This document shows, in pieces, positions 50,406 through 59,006 of a stretch of DNA of 64,000 nucleotides (positions are counted from its first letter, which is position 1; each line of letters opens with the position of its first letter). Both the position numbers and the translations under genes were made by a program. Under the pieces are notes generated by a model, which was given only the letters and a program-made list of their open reading frames with translations, searched no databases and was not told the DNA's origin. This DNA is from Rhizobium sp. Root274 (GTDB lineage Bacteria > Pseudomonadota > Alphaproteobacteria > Rhizobiales > Rhizobiaceae), in NCBI RefSeq assembly GCF_001429245.1, contig NZ_LMJE01000010.1:62001-126000 (forward strand), in the 5' to 3' direction.

Positions 50406-51425
50406 TCAGCGCGGCTTGTAGATCTGGTCGAAGATGCCGCCATCGCCGAAGTGTTCAGGCTGCGCCTTTGCCCAGCCGCCAAACAGCGGATCGTCGATCG
50501 AGACAAGCTTGATCTCCGGAAGCTGCTTGAGGAGTTCCGGCTTCACCAGTTCCGGCTTTGAAGGGCGATAGAAGTGCTTGGCCGCCAGGTTCTGGCCTTC
50601 TTCCGAGTAGAGATAGGCAAGATAGGCTTCAGCCTGCTTGCGCGAGCCCTTGGCATCGACATTGGCATCGACGACCGTGACCGGCGGCTCGGCCAGAATG
50701 GAAATCGGCGGAACCACGATATCGAAGGAGTCGGGTCCGAATTCCTGACCGGCAAGATAGGCTTCGTTTTCCCAGGCAAGCAGGACGTCGCCGATCTGGC
50801 GCTGCGCAAAACTCGTCAATGCACCCCGTGCGCCTGTATCGAGAACCGGCGCCCGCTTGTAGAGCTCACCGATATAGTCCTTGATCTTCCCCTGATCGCC
50901 GCCGAACTCTTCGTTAGCCCAGGCCCATGCAGCGAGGTAGTTCCACCGCGCACCGCCCGAGGTCTTCGGGTTCGGCGTCACGATCTGGACGTCACCTTTC
51001 ACCAGGTCGCCCCAGTTCTTGATGCCCTTGGGATTGCCCTTGCGAACCAGGAAGACGATGGTCGAGGTATAGGGCGAGGAATTGTTCTCCAGACGGCCAC
51101 GCCAGTCGGGCTTGATCTTGCCGGTCTCCTTGACGATGGCATTGATATCGCCTTCCAGAGCAAGGGTAACGACGTCGGCATCAAGGCCGTCGATAACAGC
51201 GCGCGCCTGCTTTCCGGAACCGCCATGCGACTGCTGGACGCTCACATCCTCACCGGTCTCCGCCTTCCAGTGCTTGGCAAAGGCCGCGTTATATTCCTTG
51301 TAGAATTCGCGCGTCGGATCATAGGACACGTTGAGCAGGGTCGTCTGGGCAAAAGTCGACGTGGCGCCAGAAAGCGTCAGAGCAAGACCGAGCGCGGCCA
51401 CGAGGCTCTTGGATATGAGAGACAT
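50406..51425 (-). CDS. sbp: Sulfate-binding periplasmic protein
   Basis: This 339-residue protein has a signal peptide ending near TSTFA and mature sequence [22 protein letters not shown], the classic Sbp/CysP start. Ligand-site signatures include [36 protein letters not shown] and [29 protein letters not shown]. It binds sulfate (or thiosulfate) in the periplasm for CysTWA, encoded about 1.4 kb away. A good ribosome site (GGAGGA) precedes ATG 51425, and a plausible promoter lies at 51453-51480. It is a separate unit from cysTWA, ending at a strong terminator. Confidence 0.94.
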   Translation of the reverse strand: MSLISKSLVAALGLALTLSGATSTFAQTTLLNVSYDPTREFYKEYNAAFAKHWKAETGEDVSVQQSHGGSGKQARAVIDGLDADVVTLALEGDINAIVKETGKIKPDWRGRLENNSSPYTSTIVFLVRKGNPKGIKNWGDLVKGDVQIVTPNPKTSGGARWNYLAAWAWANEEFGGDQGKIKDYIGELYKRAPVLDTGARGALTSFAQRQIGDVLLAWENEAYLAGQEFGPDSFDIVVPPISILAEPPVTVVDANVDAKGSRKQAEAYLAYLYSEEGQNLAAKHFYRPSKPELVKPELLKQLPEIKLVSIDDPLFGGWAKAQPEHFGDGGIFDQIYKPR

Positions 51426-51452
51426 CAGTTCCTCCGTAGTTGGACGAGAGAA

Positions 51453-51480
51453 AGCCTACCGAATGAATAGACTTAGTCAA
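51453..51480 (-). promoter_or_regulatory. Probable promoter of sbp
   Basis: On the minus strand TTGACT (complement of 51475-51480) and TAGGCT (complement of 51453-51458) are 16 bp apart. The start would fall around 51446, about 20 bp before the ATG. The -10 element resembles that of the aldolase promoter at 58967. Confidence 0.45.
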
Positions 51481-51850
51481 TTGCCTGTCTGAGAAAGGGA
51501 AAACTGGTTTCTTTTCAGCTCTCAGCTTAGCACGATCTCGGGAAACGGCAGGTCCGCTCAGGCGACCGATCTACGTAGATATTGATCCATGGAAAACCAT
51601 TTCTCGCCTTACAGAACTGAACTGCGTTGCGGGCAGAAATTTTAGGGATGCCAGCACAACCAGCCGCGGCGCAAGGTGCTGAGTGGTGAATACCGGATCA
51701 TGAAGACAAGGACGGGCGGACGCCCAAGGCGATCACGCCCCGCAGCATTGATGCGCCACGGAGCGATGGAAGAGACGCAGGTCTGTCGGGGAGGACCGCC
51801 TCGGTTGTCGCGAGGATCGAATAATGGCCGATGCTCAAACCGGCATGCCA
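51481..51850. other. 370-bp intergenic stretch without a convincing gene
   Basis: Between the sbp promoter and the hairpin after the peroxiredoxin gene no frame shows coding character; the open frames found are Arg-, Pro- and Cys-rich and lack ribosome sites. No repeat or RNA gene was recognised. Confidence 0.5.
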
Positions 51851-51887
51851 CGCCCGCCTCCACCGACATGAGTGATGGAGACGGGCG
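51851..51887 (-). terminator. Hairpin after the peroxiredoxin gene
   Basis: CGCCCG-C-CTCCA (51851-51862) pairs with TGGAG-A-CGGGCG (51876-51887), giving 11 pairs with one mismatch. It lies 24 bp past the peroxiredoxin stop on the minus strand, without a T run. Confidence 0.5.
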
Positions 51888-51910
51888 ACGTTTCTGCTTG
51901 GGAGGGATCT

Positions 51911-52570
51911 TCAGGCAGCCGGTTGCTTGGTCTTGCGCAGGTAAGGCAGAACCGTATCGAAGGACCCGAAGCGCGTCAGCGCATCTTCGTTCGACACAGC
52001 CGCCGTGATGATGACATCATCCCCCTGCTTCCAGTTTGCCGGCGTTGCCACCTGGTGTTTGGCTGTCAGCTGGATCGAATCGATCGTGCGCAGGATCTCG
52101 TCGAAGTTACGACCCGTGGTCATGGGATAGGTCAGGATCAGCTTGATCTTCTTGTCCGGCCCGATCACGTAGACCGACCGCACCGTTGCGTTGTCGGCCG
52201 GGGTGCGACCTTCCGAGCTGTCGCCTGCATCTTCCGGCAGCATGTCGTAGAGCTTCGCCACCTTCAGCTCCTTGTCGCCGATCAACGGGTAGTCAACCTC
52301 GAAACCGGTTGCGACCATGATGTCCTGCTTCCATTTGGAGTGGCTCTCGACAGGATCGACAGAGATGCCGATGACCTTGACATTGCGCTTGGCAAATTCG
52401 TCTGCGAGACCGGCCATGGCACCCAGTTCCGTGGTGCAGACAGGCGTGAAATTCTTTGGGTGCGAGAACAGAACAGCCCAGCTGTCGCCGATCCAGTCGT
52501 GAAACGTGATGGTGCCCTGGGTCGTCTCCGCAGTGAAGTCAGGGGCAGTCTGGTTGATACGCAAGGTCAT
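51911..52570 (-). CDS. 1-Cys peroxiredoxin (Prx6-like)
   Basis: This 219-residue thiol peroxidase reduces hydrogen and organic peroxides. The peroxidatic cysteine is Cys45 in HPKNFTPVCTTELG, and the Prx6-type C-terminal region (PANWKQGDDVIITAAVSNEDA) is complete. No second conserved resolving cysteine is seen, consistent with the 1-Cys class. ATG 52570 has AGGAGG eight bases upstream; an in-frame start eight codons earlier lacks this. It appears to be monocistronic. Its closeness to sulfur uptake genes may be incidental. Confidence 0.92.
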   Translation of the reverse strand: MTLRINQTAPDFTAETTQGTITFHDWIGDSWAVLFSHPKNFTPVCTTELGAMAGLADEFAKRNVKVIGISVDPVESHSKWKQDIMVATGFEVDYPLIGDKELKVAKLYDMLPEDAGDSSEGRTPADNATVRSVYVIGPDKKIKLILTYPMTTGRNFDEILRTIDSIQLTAKHQVATPANWKQGDDVIITAAVSNEDALTRFGSFDTVLPYLRKTKQPAA

Positions 52571-52750
52571 GGAAAATCCTCCTGAGGTTGGCAACAGTCA
52601 AACCCAAAATCGGCAACCAAGGAAGCGCGTGCATGTCAATTCCTCCCCCTGAACCGATGGATCTTTGCAGCAAAGGGGTGTCTGCGAGTTGATTTTTCCA
52701 TTTGGGTCGATTGGCCAAGGGCAACCGGATAGGGAGCACCGCGAAACGCA

Positions 52751-52778
52751 AATGGCGGCCCATGCCAAGGCCGCCATT
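52751..52778 (-). terminator. Terminator of the RND efflux operon
   Basis: AATGGCGGCC (52751-52760) and GGCCGCCATT (52769-52778) form a perfect 10-bp stem with an eight-base loop. On the minus strand it is followed by a short T-containing tract. It lies 48 bp after the efflux pump stop. Confidence 0.65.
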
Positions 52779-52825
52779 CAAATAGAGTGAAGGGGAGTGC
52801 TGCCCCCCCGTTGAGAGAGGATCGC

Positions 52826-55800
52826 TCAGATCTCGGCCGTCACTACGTCTGCTTGGGCATCCGTGCGGTCCTCGGCCGAGGGACGTTTGACCCGGAACCA
52901 CACCACATAGAGCGCGGGCAGGAAGAGCAGCGTCAGCACCGTCCCGACGATGATGCCGCCCATCATGGCATAGGCCATCGGCCCCCAGAAGATCTCGCGC
53001 GAGATCGGAATGAGCGCCAGACTGGCGGCCGCAGCCGTCAGCATGATCGGCCGCATCCGGTGTTCGGTGGCTTCTTGGACAGCCTCCCAGGCATGCTTGC
53101 CGGCTTTCCGCAGGGTATCGATCTGCACCACCAGAATGACCGAGTTACGGATCAGGATCCCGATAAGCGCGAGAACCCCGAGGATGGCGACGAAGCCGAG
53201 CGGTGCACCGCTGGGCAGGAGCGCGGCGACCACACCGATCAGCCCGAGCGGCGCCACGATGATGACCATGAACAGGCGCTGGAAGCTCTGCAGCTGGAAC
53301 ATCAGGATGGTCGTCATCGTCAGGAGCATGAGCGGCACGACGGCAACGATCGGCGCCTGGCTCTTGGCGCTACTTTCGACCGAGCCACCTGCTTCTACCG
53401 TATAGCCGTCCGGCAGCTTTTCACTGAAGGCTGCAATCGCGGTCTTCAGCTGCTGGTCAATAGTCGCCGGCTGGGTCGCATCCACGATTGCTGCTTTCAA
53501 AGTGATCGTCGCCATACGGTCGCGACGCCAGATGATCGGCTGTTCGAGCTCGTAGTGGAAGTTGGCGATCGCAGCGAGCGGCACGGCCTCGCCGTTGCTA
53601 CCGGGCAGCTGCAGATTGCGCAGCGTCTCGATCGACTCCCGCTCCGCCTTCGGCGCCCGTCCGACGACATCGACGAGATAGATGCTGTCGCGGATCTGAG
53701 TGATTGTCGAACCACCCGTGAGGTTGTTGAGTGCCGAGGCTATGTCGGAGGAGCTGACACCCAACTGACGGGCCTTGTCCTGCAGCAGATCGACCTTCAC
53801 GACGCGCGCAGGCTCATTCCAGTCAGAGACGATCCGGCCGAGACGAGAATCCCTGCCAATAACGGTGCTGAGCTCCGATGCCAGGGTACGAACCTTCTGC
53901 GGATCAGGCCCCGAAACGCGATACTGGATGGGACGGCCGACCGGCGGTCCAAGTTCCATTTTTTTCACGAAGACGTCGGTGCCCGGATATTCGACGACAG
54001 CTGCTTTCGACAACGCGTCGATTAGCCGGTCGCGCGCTTCCACGTCCTTGGCAACGATGACCATTTCGCCGAAATTGTTGGAGTTCGGCTGGACGTCGAA
54101 GGAGAGCACGAAGCGCTTGGCACCCTGGCCCACATAGGACGTCCAGTGCTCGATGTCTTCGTTACCCACGAGATGCGCCTGTTCGAACGCGTCCATCTCT
54201 GCCTTGGTCTGCGCCAGCGTGTAGTTCTGCCGGGCAGTCCAGTCGACGATCAACTCGGGCCTGTCGGATGACGGAAAGAACTGCTGCTGCACGAAGCCCA
54301 TGCCATAGATCGAGGCCGCAAACATCGCCATGGTCGCAAGGATCGTCAGCTTCGGCCAGGTCATGCATGTCTGCAACAGACCACCGAAGACCCGCGTGAC
54401 GATCCCCTTGTGGTCGCCATGCTTCTTCATGGTCTTCGGCAGGATCAATACGCCGAGCAATGGCGCGAAAAGGACAGCGACGATCCAGGACACGATCAAG
54501 GAGACGCCAATGACGACAAAGAGAGTGAAGGTGAATTCACCGGCCGCGCTGTCATTGAGCCCGACGGGAATGAAGCTTGCAACCGTCACCAGGGTGCCGG
54601 TCAACATCGGAAACGCCGTGGAGGTCCAGACTGCCGTTGCCGCCTTGGTAAGAGGCTCACCCTCCTCAAGCTTGGACACCATCATTTCGATCGCGATCAT
54701 GGCGTCGTCCACGAGCAGGCCAAGCGCGATAATCAGCGCGCCGAGCGAAATGCGCTGCAGCGAAATGCCCAGATATTCCATGAAGACGAAGGTGATGGCG
54801 AGAACGAGCGGAATGGAGACAGCAACCACCAGGCCCGCGCGCATGCCAAGGCTGATGAAGCTGACAACCAACACGATCACGATGGCTTCGAACAGTGCCT
54901 TGGTGAACCCGCCAACGGCCTCATCGACCACGACGGCCTGATCGGCCACATGATGCACGCCGATACCAACGGGCAGATCAGCAATGACCTTGTCCATCTT
55001 CTCTGTCAGAGCTTCACCGAAATGCAGAAGGTTGGCACCTGGCTTCATCCCGATCGCAAGCCCGATCGCTGGCTGGCCGTTCACACGGAACAAGGGCTGC
55101 TGCGGATCGGAGTAGCCGCGTGTGATCGTCGCTACGTCACTGAGGCGGAAAAATCGGTCGTTCACGCGCAAATTTATGTTACGCAACGCATCGTCGGACG
55201 CGAATTGACCTGAGACACGCAGATTGATGGTTTCGGCGCCGGTCCTCAGCGTACCCGAGGCGACAACCGCGTTCTGATTCTGGAGAGTTTCGAGGATCTG
55301 CTGCTGCGTGATCCCGAGAGCTGCCATCTGCTTCGTCGACAGGTCGAGATAAACAACCTCATCCTGTGCCCCGATCAGATCGACCTTGCCGACATTCGGC
55401 ACGGCGAGGATCTGCTGGCGGGCCGCTTCGAGATAATCGCGCAGCTGGCGCTGCGTCAGCCCATCCGCAGTGAAGGCATAAATGTTGCCATAGACGTCAC
55501 CGAAACTGTCGATGTAGGCCGGACCTTGAACACCCGACGGCAGATCTGCCGAGATGTCGTTGATCATGTTGCGGACCTTCACCCAGGTCGGCTTCACATC
55601 CGCAGCCTTGGTGTTTTCCCGCAGATTGACATAGATCGTCGTCTGGCCCGGAGTGTTGATGCTCTTGGTATAGTCGAGCGATTCCAGTTCCTGCAGCTTC
55701 TTCTCGATCCGGTCAGTCACCTGACTGGTCATTTCGTCGACCGACGCACCCGGCCAGGAGGCCTGGATCAGCATCGTCTTGATGCTGAAGTCGGGATCTT

Positions 55801-55918
55801 CTTCGCGACCCAGATTGATGTAGGACAAGACGCCCGCCACCATCGACAGGATCATGAAGTACCAGACGAGCGACTTGTGCTGCAGCGCCCATTCCGAAAG
55901 ATTGAATGACTTGATCAT
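52826..55918 (-). CDS. RND-family efflux pump, inner-membrane subunit
   Basis: This 1030-residue proton-driven pump has the RND layout: helix 1 (SLVWYFMILSMVAGVLSYINLGREEDPDF), a large periplasmic loop, helices 2-6, a second loop, and helices 8-12. The proton-relay aspartates are in ALGLLVDDAMIAIEMMV (helix 4). The RND-type opening EEDPDFSIKTMLIQASWPGAS resembles AcrB-type proteins of rhizobia. It works with the adaptor proteins encoded upstream. No outer-membrane factor gene is present in the window, so a TolC from elsewhere must be used. It overlaps the second adaptor gene by four bases. Confidence 0.92.
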   Translation of the reverse strand: MIKSFNLSEWALQHKSLVWYFMILSMVAGVLSYINLGREEDPDFSIKTMLIQASWPGASVDEMTSQVTDRIEKKLQELESLDYTKSINTPGQTTIYVNLRENTKAADVKPTWVKVRNMINDISADLPSGVQGPAYIDSFGDVYGNIYAFTADGLTQRQLRDYLEAARQQILAVPNVGKVDLIGAQDEVVYLDLSTKQMAALGITQQQILETLQNQNAVVASGTLRTGAETINLRVSGQFASDDALRNINLRVNDRFFRLSDVATITRGYSDPQQPLFRVNGQPAIGLAIGMKPGANLLHFGEALTEKMDKVIADLPVGIGVHHVADQAVVVDEAVGGFTKALFEAIVIVLVVSFISLGMRAGLVVAVSIPLVLAITFVFMEYLGISLQRISLGALIIALGLLVDDAMIAIEMMVSKLEEGEPLTKAATAVWTSTAFPMLTGTLVTVASFIPVGLNDSAAGEFTFTLFVVIGVSLIVSWIVAVLFAPLLGVLILPKTMKKHGDHKGIVTRVFGGLLQTCMTWPKLTILATMAMFAASIYGMGFVQQQFFPSSDRPELIVDWTARQNYTLAQTKAEMDAFEQAHLVGNEDIEHWTSYVGQGAKRFVLSFDVQPNSNNFGEMVIVAKDVEARDRLIDALSKAAVVEYPGTDVFVKKMELGPPVGRPIQYRVSGPDPQKVRTLASELSTVIGRDSRLGRIVSDWNEPARVVKVDLLQDKARQLGVSSSDIASALNNLTGGSTITQIRDSIYLVDVVGRAPKAERESIETLRNLQLPGSNGEAVPLAAIANFHYELEQPIIWRRDRMATITLKAAIVDATQPATIDQQLKTAIAAFSEKLPDGYTVEAGGSVESSAKSQAPIVAVVPLMLLTMTTILMFQLQSFQRLFMVIIVAPLGLIGVVAALLPSGAPLGFVAILGVLALIGILIRNSVILVVQIDTLRKAGKHAWEAVQEATEHRMRPIMLTAAAASLALIPISREIFWGPMAYAMMGGIIVGTVLTLLFLPALYVVWFRVKRPSAEDRTDAQADVVTAEI

Positions 55919-56991
55919 AGCGAGTTCTCGTTCGAAATGCGGATGGGCTGGTTGTCGGTGAGCGAATTGACGCCGGCCGAAACAATGCGGTCTCCTCGGC
56001 TAATACCGCTGATGACGTCGAAGCCGCCGCCGGAAGATGGCTTCACCTCGACAGTCCGCTTGGAGACGATGTGCTTGTCCGCGTCGATAACCCAGACGAA
56101 CGGTGTTTCCGCAGAACCACCGACAGCGCTCTGCGGCAACCACAGATGATCATCCGTGCCGGCAACCGGCGATGCGGAGACGGTGCTTCCCAAACGATAG
56201 CTGTCGGGTGGTGCGTCGAGCGCAATCTTCGTCCGACGGCTGCGGGTGGCAGCATCGGCCTGTGGCGCAGTCTCGCGCACCGTCCCGCGTACCTTCTGTG
56301 CCGGATTCGCCTGTAGCGTGATCTCGAACGGAGTACCGATCGTCGTCAGCGCGTCGTAACGGTCCGGAATATCGACGACTGCATCGCGCGCCTCCAGCCG
56401 TGCGACCGTCACCACGGTCGTTCCGGCCGAGACTACCTGTCCGACTTCGGCCGAGACTGCAGAAACCACACCATCCGTATCGGCGGTGAGCGTGGCATAG
56501 CTCAGTTGTTCGCGCACCTTGTCGAGGCTCGCCTGCAGCTGCACGACGGTCGCTTCTGCCGCTTCGCGGGACTGAACGGCCTCGTCCAACTGCTCGCGCG
56601 TGCTGGCATTCGACGCGACCAGCGTCTTCTGCCTCTGTTCGTTGACCCGTGCGAGGTCGAGTTTGGCGACGGCAGAGGCGAGGTCCGCATCCGCTTGCTT
56701 CACGCTCAGCTGCAAGGCCGTGGAATCCAGGTTTGCCAGAACCTGGCCCTTCTTCACGAGATCACCGACATTGACGTGACGCGCGGTGATGCGGCCGAGA
56801 ACCTGGAAGCCGAGATCCGCGCTAAACTTGGCCTCTACGGTTCCGGTGAAGCCGGCGATGACAGCCGCGCGTGGTTCGGCCACGACAAAAAGAACCGGAC
56901 GAACGGGCTCGGCGGCCTCTGGCGCCTCCTCTGAACACGAGGAGAGAACCGTAGCAATCAGCATGAGCGGGAGAATGATGGGAGCTCTCAT
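55915..56991 (-). CDS. RND efflux adaptor lipoprotein (membrane fusion protein)
   Basis: This 358-residue lipoprotein has a signal sequence with lipobox LSSC (about residue 19). The barrel-sandwich hybrid motif is FSADLGFQVLGRITARHVNVGDLVKKGQVLANLD, followed by a coiled hairpin (ADLASAVAKLDLARVNEQRQKTL to KVREQLSYATLTADTDG) and the beta-barrel region. It links the pump to an outer-membrane channel. It overlaps the pump gene and the preceding adaptor gene by four bases each, so all three are coupled. Confidence 0.88.
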   Translation of the reverse strand: MRAPIILPLMLIATVLSSCSEEAPEAAEPVRPVLFVVAEPRAAVIAGFTGTVEAKFSADLGFQVLGRITARHVNVGDLVKKGQVLANLDSTALQLSVKQADADLASAVAKLDLARVNEQRQKTLVASNASTREQLDEAVQSREAAEATVVQLQASLDKVREQLSYATLTADTDGVVSAVSAEVGQVVSAGTTVVTVARLEARDAVVDIPDRYDALTTIGTPFEITLQANPAQKVRGTVRETAPQADAATRSRRTKIALDAPPDSYRLGSTVSASPVAGTDDHLWLPQSAVGGSAETPFVWVIDADKHIVSKRTVEVKPSSGGGFDVISGISRGDRIVSAGVNSLTDNQPIRISNENSL

Positions 56992-58103
56992 TGAGCCGCT
57001 CCTTTCGAAATGGCGACTTTCTGTTGCTCTCTCAGAAACTGGACGCCGTCGACAACAACGAGTTCACCGGGTTCGAGACCGGATGCGAGGACGACCCGGT
57101 CAGCATCATAGCGCTCGACCTGGACCGGCTTGAGTGTCGTCGTAAGGGCATCCTTGTCGACGACCCACACGGCAGATTTGCCCTCTTTCGAGAACATCGA
57201 CTGCCACGGGATTGAGATGCGATCCTGCTGCGCCATCACCACATCGGCAACAATGGCCGCACCGAGCGTCATCTCCGGCGGCGGGTTCTCGATCGAGAGC
57301 TTGACGCGCACCGTTCCAAGCGAGCGATCGAGAGTAGGACTGATTTCGCGAACCTTCGCCGGCACCGAAATCTCCGGCCGCGACAGCAGGCTGACCGTCA
57401 GGGAAATCGGATTGGCGCCGGTGCTCAAGGCGTTTTCCTGCACATTGAACACCGCATCGCGAGCGCCGTCATGAGCAAGCGTGAACACGGTGCTGGAAGC
57501 CTGGACCACCTGCCCGACTTCCACGTCACGCGCGGTGATGGTGCCGTCAGCATCGGCCTTCAGCTCTGTCTGCTCCAGAGCTTCCTGCGAAGTCTCAAGA
57601 GCAGCCTTGGCGGCATCCAGATCCTTCTGCGCCGAAAGGAATTCTTGCTGGGCGCTGTCGACTTCCTGCTGCGACAGCGCGCCCGTCTGAATGAGTGTCT
57701 TCCGCCGGTTCAACACGGAACTGGATTTGCGCAAGGTGGCTTCCTGAGCCGCAACGCCCGCCTTGGCGGATTCGATGTCTGCCAGCTGCTCTGTCGGATC
57801 CAGAGTGGCGAGCACCTGCCCCGCCTTTACCCGGTCTCCAACGCTGACGTGACGCTCGATCACCCGACCGCTGACCTTGAAGGACAGGTCGCTCTGGACC
57901 CGAGCCTTGATTTCTCCGGTTCCAGCGGCACGTATGACATCATGGTCCACCTTGGCGACTTCGACTGTCACAAGGGGAACCTCGGCTTCGGCTTTTTTCG
58001 ACTGATCCTCACAAGAGGAGAGCGTGAGCATGGACAGGGTCGCCAGCAACGACACTTTCCATAATCTGCCGGTGTGGCGCAGGCCTTTGGATGGGTTGAG
58101 CAT
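56988..58103 (-). CDS. Second RND efflux adaptor lipoprotein
   Basis: This 371-residue adaptor (from ATG 58103; a second in-frame ATG at 58151 lies in the promoter region) has a lipobox LSSC after a basic signal sequence. The motif FKVSGRVIERHVSVGDRVKAGQVLATLDP and a helical hairpin with NRRKTLIQTGALSQQEVDSAQQ are clear. It is paralogous to the adaptor encoded next, with moderate similarity. Paired adaptors in one operon occur in some RND systems and may form mixed hexamers. It is the first gene of the operon, facing the TetR gene. Confidence 0.86.
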   Translation of the reverse strand: MLNPSKGLRHTGRLWKVSLLATLSMLTLSSCEDQSKKAEAEVPLVTVEVAKVDHDVIRAAGTGEIKARVQSDLSFKVSGRVIERHVSVGDRVKAGQVLATLDPTEQLADIESAKAGVAAQEATLRKSSSVLNRRKTLIQTGALSQQEVDSAQQEFLSAQKDLDAAKAALETSQEALEQTELKADADGTITARDVEVGQVVQASSTVFTLAHDGARDAVFNVQENALSTGANPISLTVSLLSRPEISVPAKVREISPTLDRSLGTVRVKLSIENPPPEMTLGAAIVADVVMAQQDRISIPWQSMFSKEGKSAVWVVDKDALTTTLKPVQVERYDADRVVLASGLEPGELVVVDGVQFLREQQKVAISKGAAQ

Positions 58104-58171
58104 AGGGGTTTCCGAAGTGAGGTGGCAGACGGGTGGTCTTTTATTCATCATCCATTGAATATATGTCGAAC

Positions 58172-58190
58172 AATTGGACTAAAGTCAATT
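58172..58190. promoter_or_regulatory. Candidate TetR operator in the efflux control region
   Basis: AATTGGACTAAAGTCAATT is an imperfect palindrome (GACT/AGTC core with one bulged G and AATT ends). It lies 18 bp before the TetR start and 69 bp before the efflux operon start, a common place for a shared operator. Confidence 0.4.
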
Positions 58191-58207
58191 CGGAGGAAAT
58201 TTTACAA

Positions 58208-58849
58208 ATGACACCAACGGAGCGACAGAGAGGACGCCCTAGAAAGGGCGACGAACACGGTACCGAGAGTATTCTGGAAGCGGCATTGGCAAGCTTTGCC
58301 GAGCATGGCTTCGACAAAACGCCGCTTCGGCTGATAGCCACCAAGGCCGGAGTCGACGTCGCATTGATATCTTACCGGTACGGCTCAAAGTTCGGACTTT
58401 GGAAAGCCGTCGTAACCTCTGTCGCCGAAGAATCGCTCCAGCAAATCGAAGACTTCTTGCGTCATGCAGAAACGCTGCCGATGGACCAGCGGCTTCAGTT
58501 CATCTGTACCAGGCTGGTCGCCAACATCTTTCAGCGGCCCGCATTTTCAAAGGTTCTGCTTTCAGAGGTTGTCGCTAATATAAGCATAGAGCGTAAAGAA
58601 CTGATTAGTGGGACTCTTATGAAGCCAACACATGATCTAATCATGTCGTCGCTGCGGAAAATGGGGCTGATCAGAGATGCAGACAGCCAACCCGATCCCG
58701 GATTGTCACTCACCATGGCAATTGCGTCCACCGGCCTGATATCCTCGACTGGCGACTTTGCGACCCGGTTTACGGAAATTGGCGACGATCAGGAAAAGCT
58801 GCGCGCGCATCTCGCCAAGCTGCTCTGCCGAATTCTGAAACAGAACTGA
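58208..58849 (+). CDS. TetR-family regulator of the efflux operon
   Basis: This 213-residue protein has a TetR N-terminal HTH (ESILEAALASFAEHGFDKTPLRLIATKAGVDVALISYRYGSKFGLWKAV) and a variable C-terminal ligand domain. GGAGGA ten bases upstream supports ATG 58208; in-frame starts further upstream lie within the operator region. Divergent TetR genes usually repress the neighbouring pump, and a candidate operator sits in between. This gene is somewhat more AT-rich at its 5' end than the surrounding genes. Confidence 0.86.
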   Translation: MTPTERQRGRPRKGDEHGTESILEAALASFAEHGFDKTPLRLIATKAGVDVALISYRYGSKFGLWKAVVTSVAEESLQQIEDFLRHAETLPMDQRLQFICTRLVANIFQRPAFSKVLLSEVVANISIERKELISGTLMKPTHDLIMSSLRKMGLIRDADSQPDPGLSLTMAIASTGLISSTGDFATRFTEIGDDQEKLRAHLAKLLCRILKQN

Positions 58850-58919
58850 CCAGCCCCATGCGCCATTGCTGCGGAGCGCGACTGATATCGCGACCAGGCG
58901 ACAACTATGGCGTCAGCTT

Positions 58920-58935
58920 GTGGTAACGTTTCCAC
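58920..58935. promoter_or_regulatory. LacI-family operator 1
   Basis: GTGGTAACGTTTCCAC is a near-perfect palindrome with the central AACGTT typical of LacI/GalR-type sites. Its reverse complement is repeated exactly at 58975-58990. Centre spacing is 55 bp, which permits DNA looping over the promoter in between. Confidence 0.8.
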
Positions 58936-58943
58936 ATGGGGAG

Positions 58944-58972
58944 TTGACTGCAATGAAATGCTCCACTAGCCT
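58944..58972 (+). promoter_or_regulatory. Promoter of the aldolase operon
   Basis: TTGACT (58944-58949) is followed after 17 bp by TAGCCT (58967-58972). It lies exactly between the two operators; operator 2 starts three bases after the -10 box and would cover the transcription start. Confidence 0.6.
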
Positions 58973-58974
58973 GT

Positions 58975-58990
58975 GTGGAAACGTTACCAC
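58975..58990. promoter_or_regulatory. LacI-family operator 2
   Basis: GTGGAAACGTTACCAC is the exact reverse complement of the site at 58920-58935. It overlaps the expected +1 of the promoter and sits 17 bp before the aldolase ATG. The regulator gene is not in the window and may lie past the right edge. Confidence 0.8.
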
Positions 58991-59006
58991 ATTGGGAGGA
59001 AAATCG

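Noticed and set aside
51676..52008. 110-codon plus-strand frame between sbp and the peroxiredoxin
   Set aside because: It overlaps the end of the peroxiredoxin gene antisense and has a low-complexity Arg/Pro-rich sequence.
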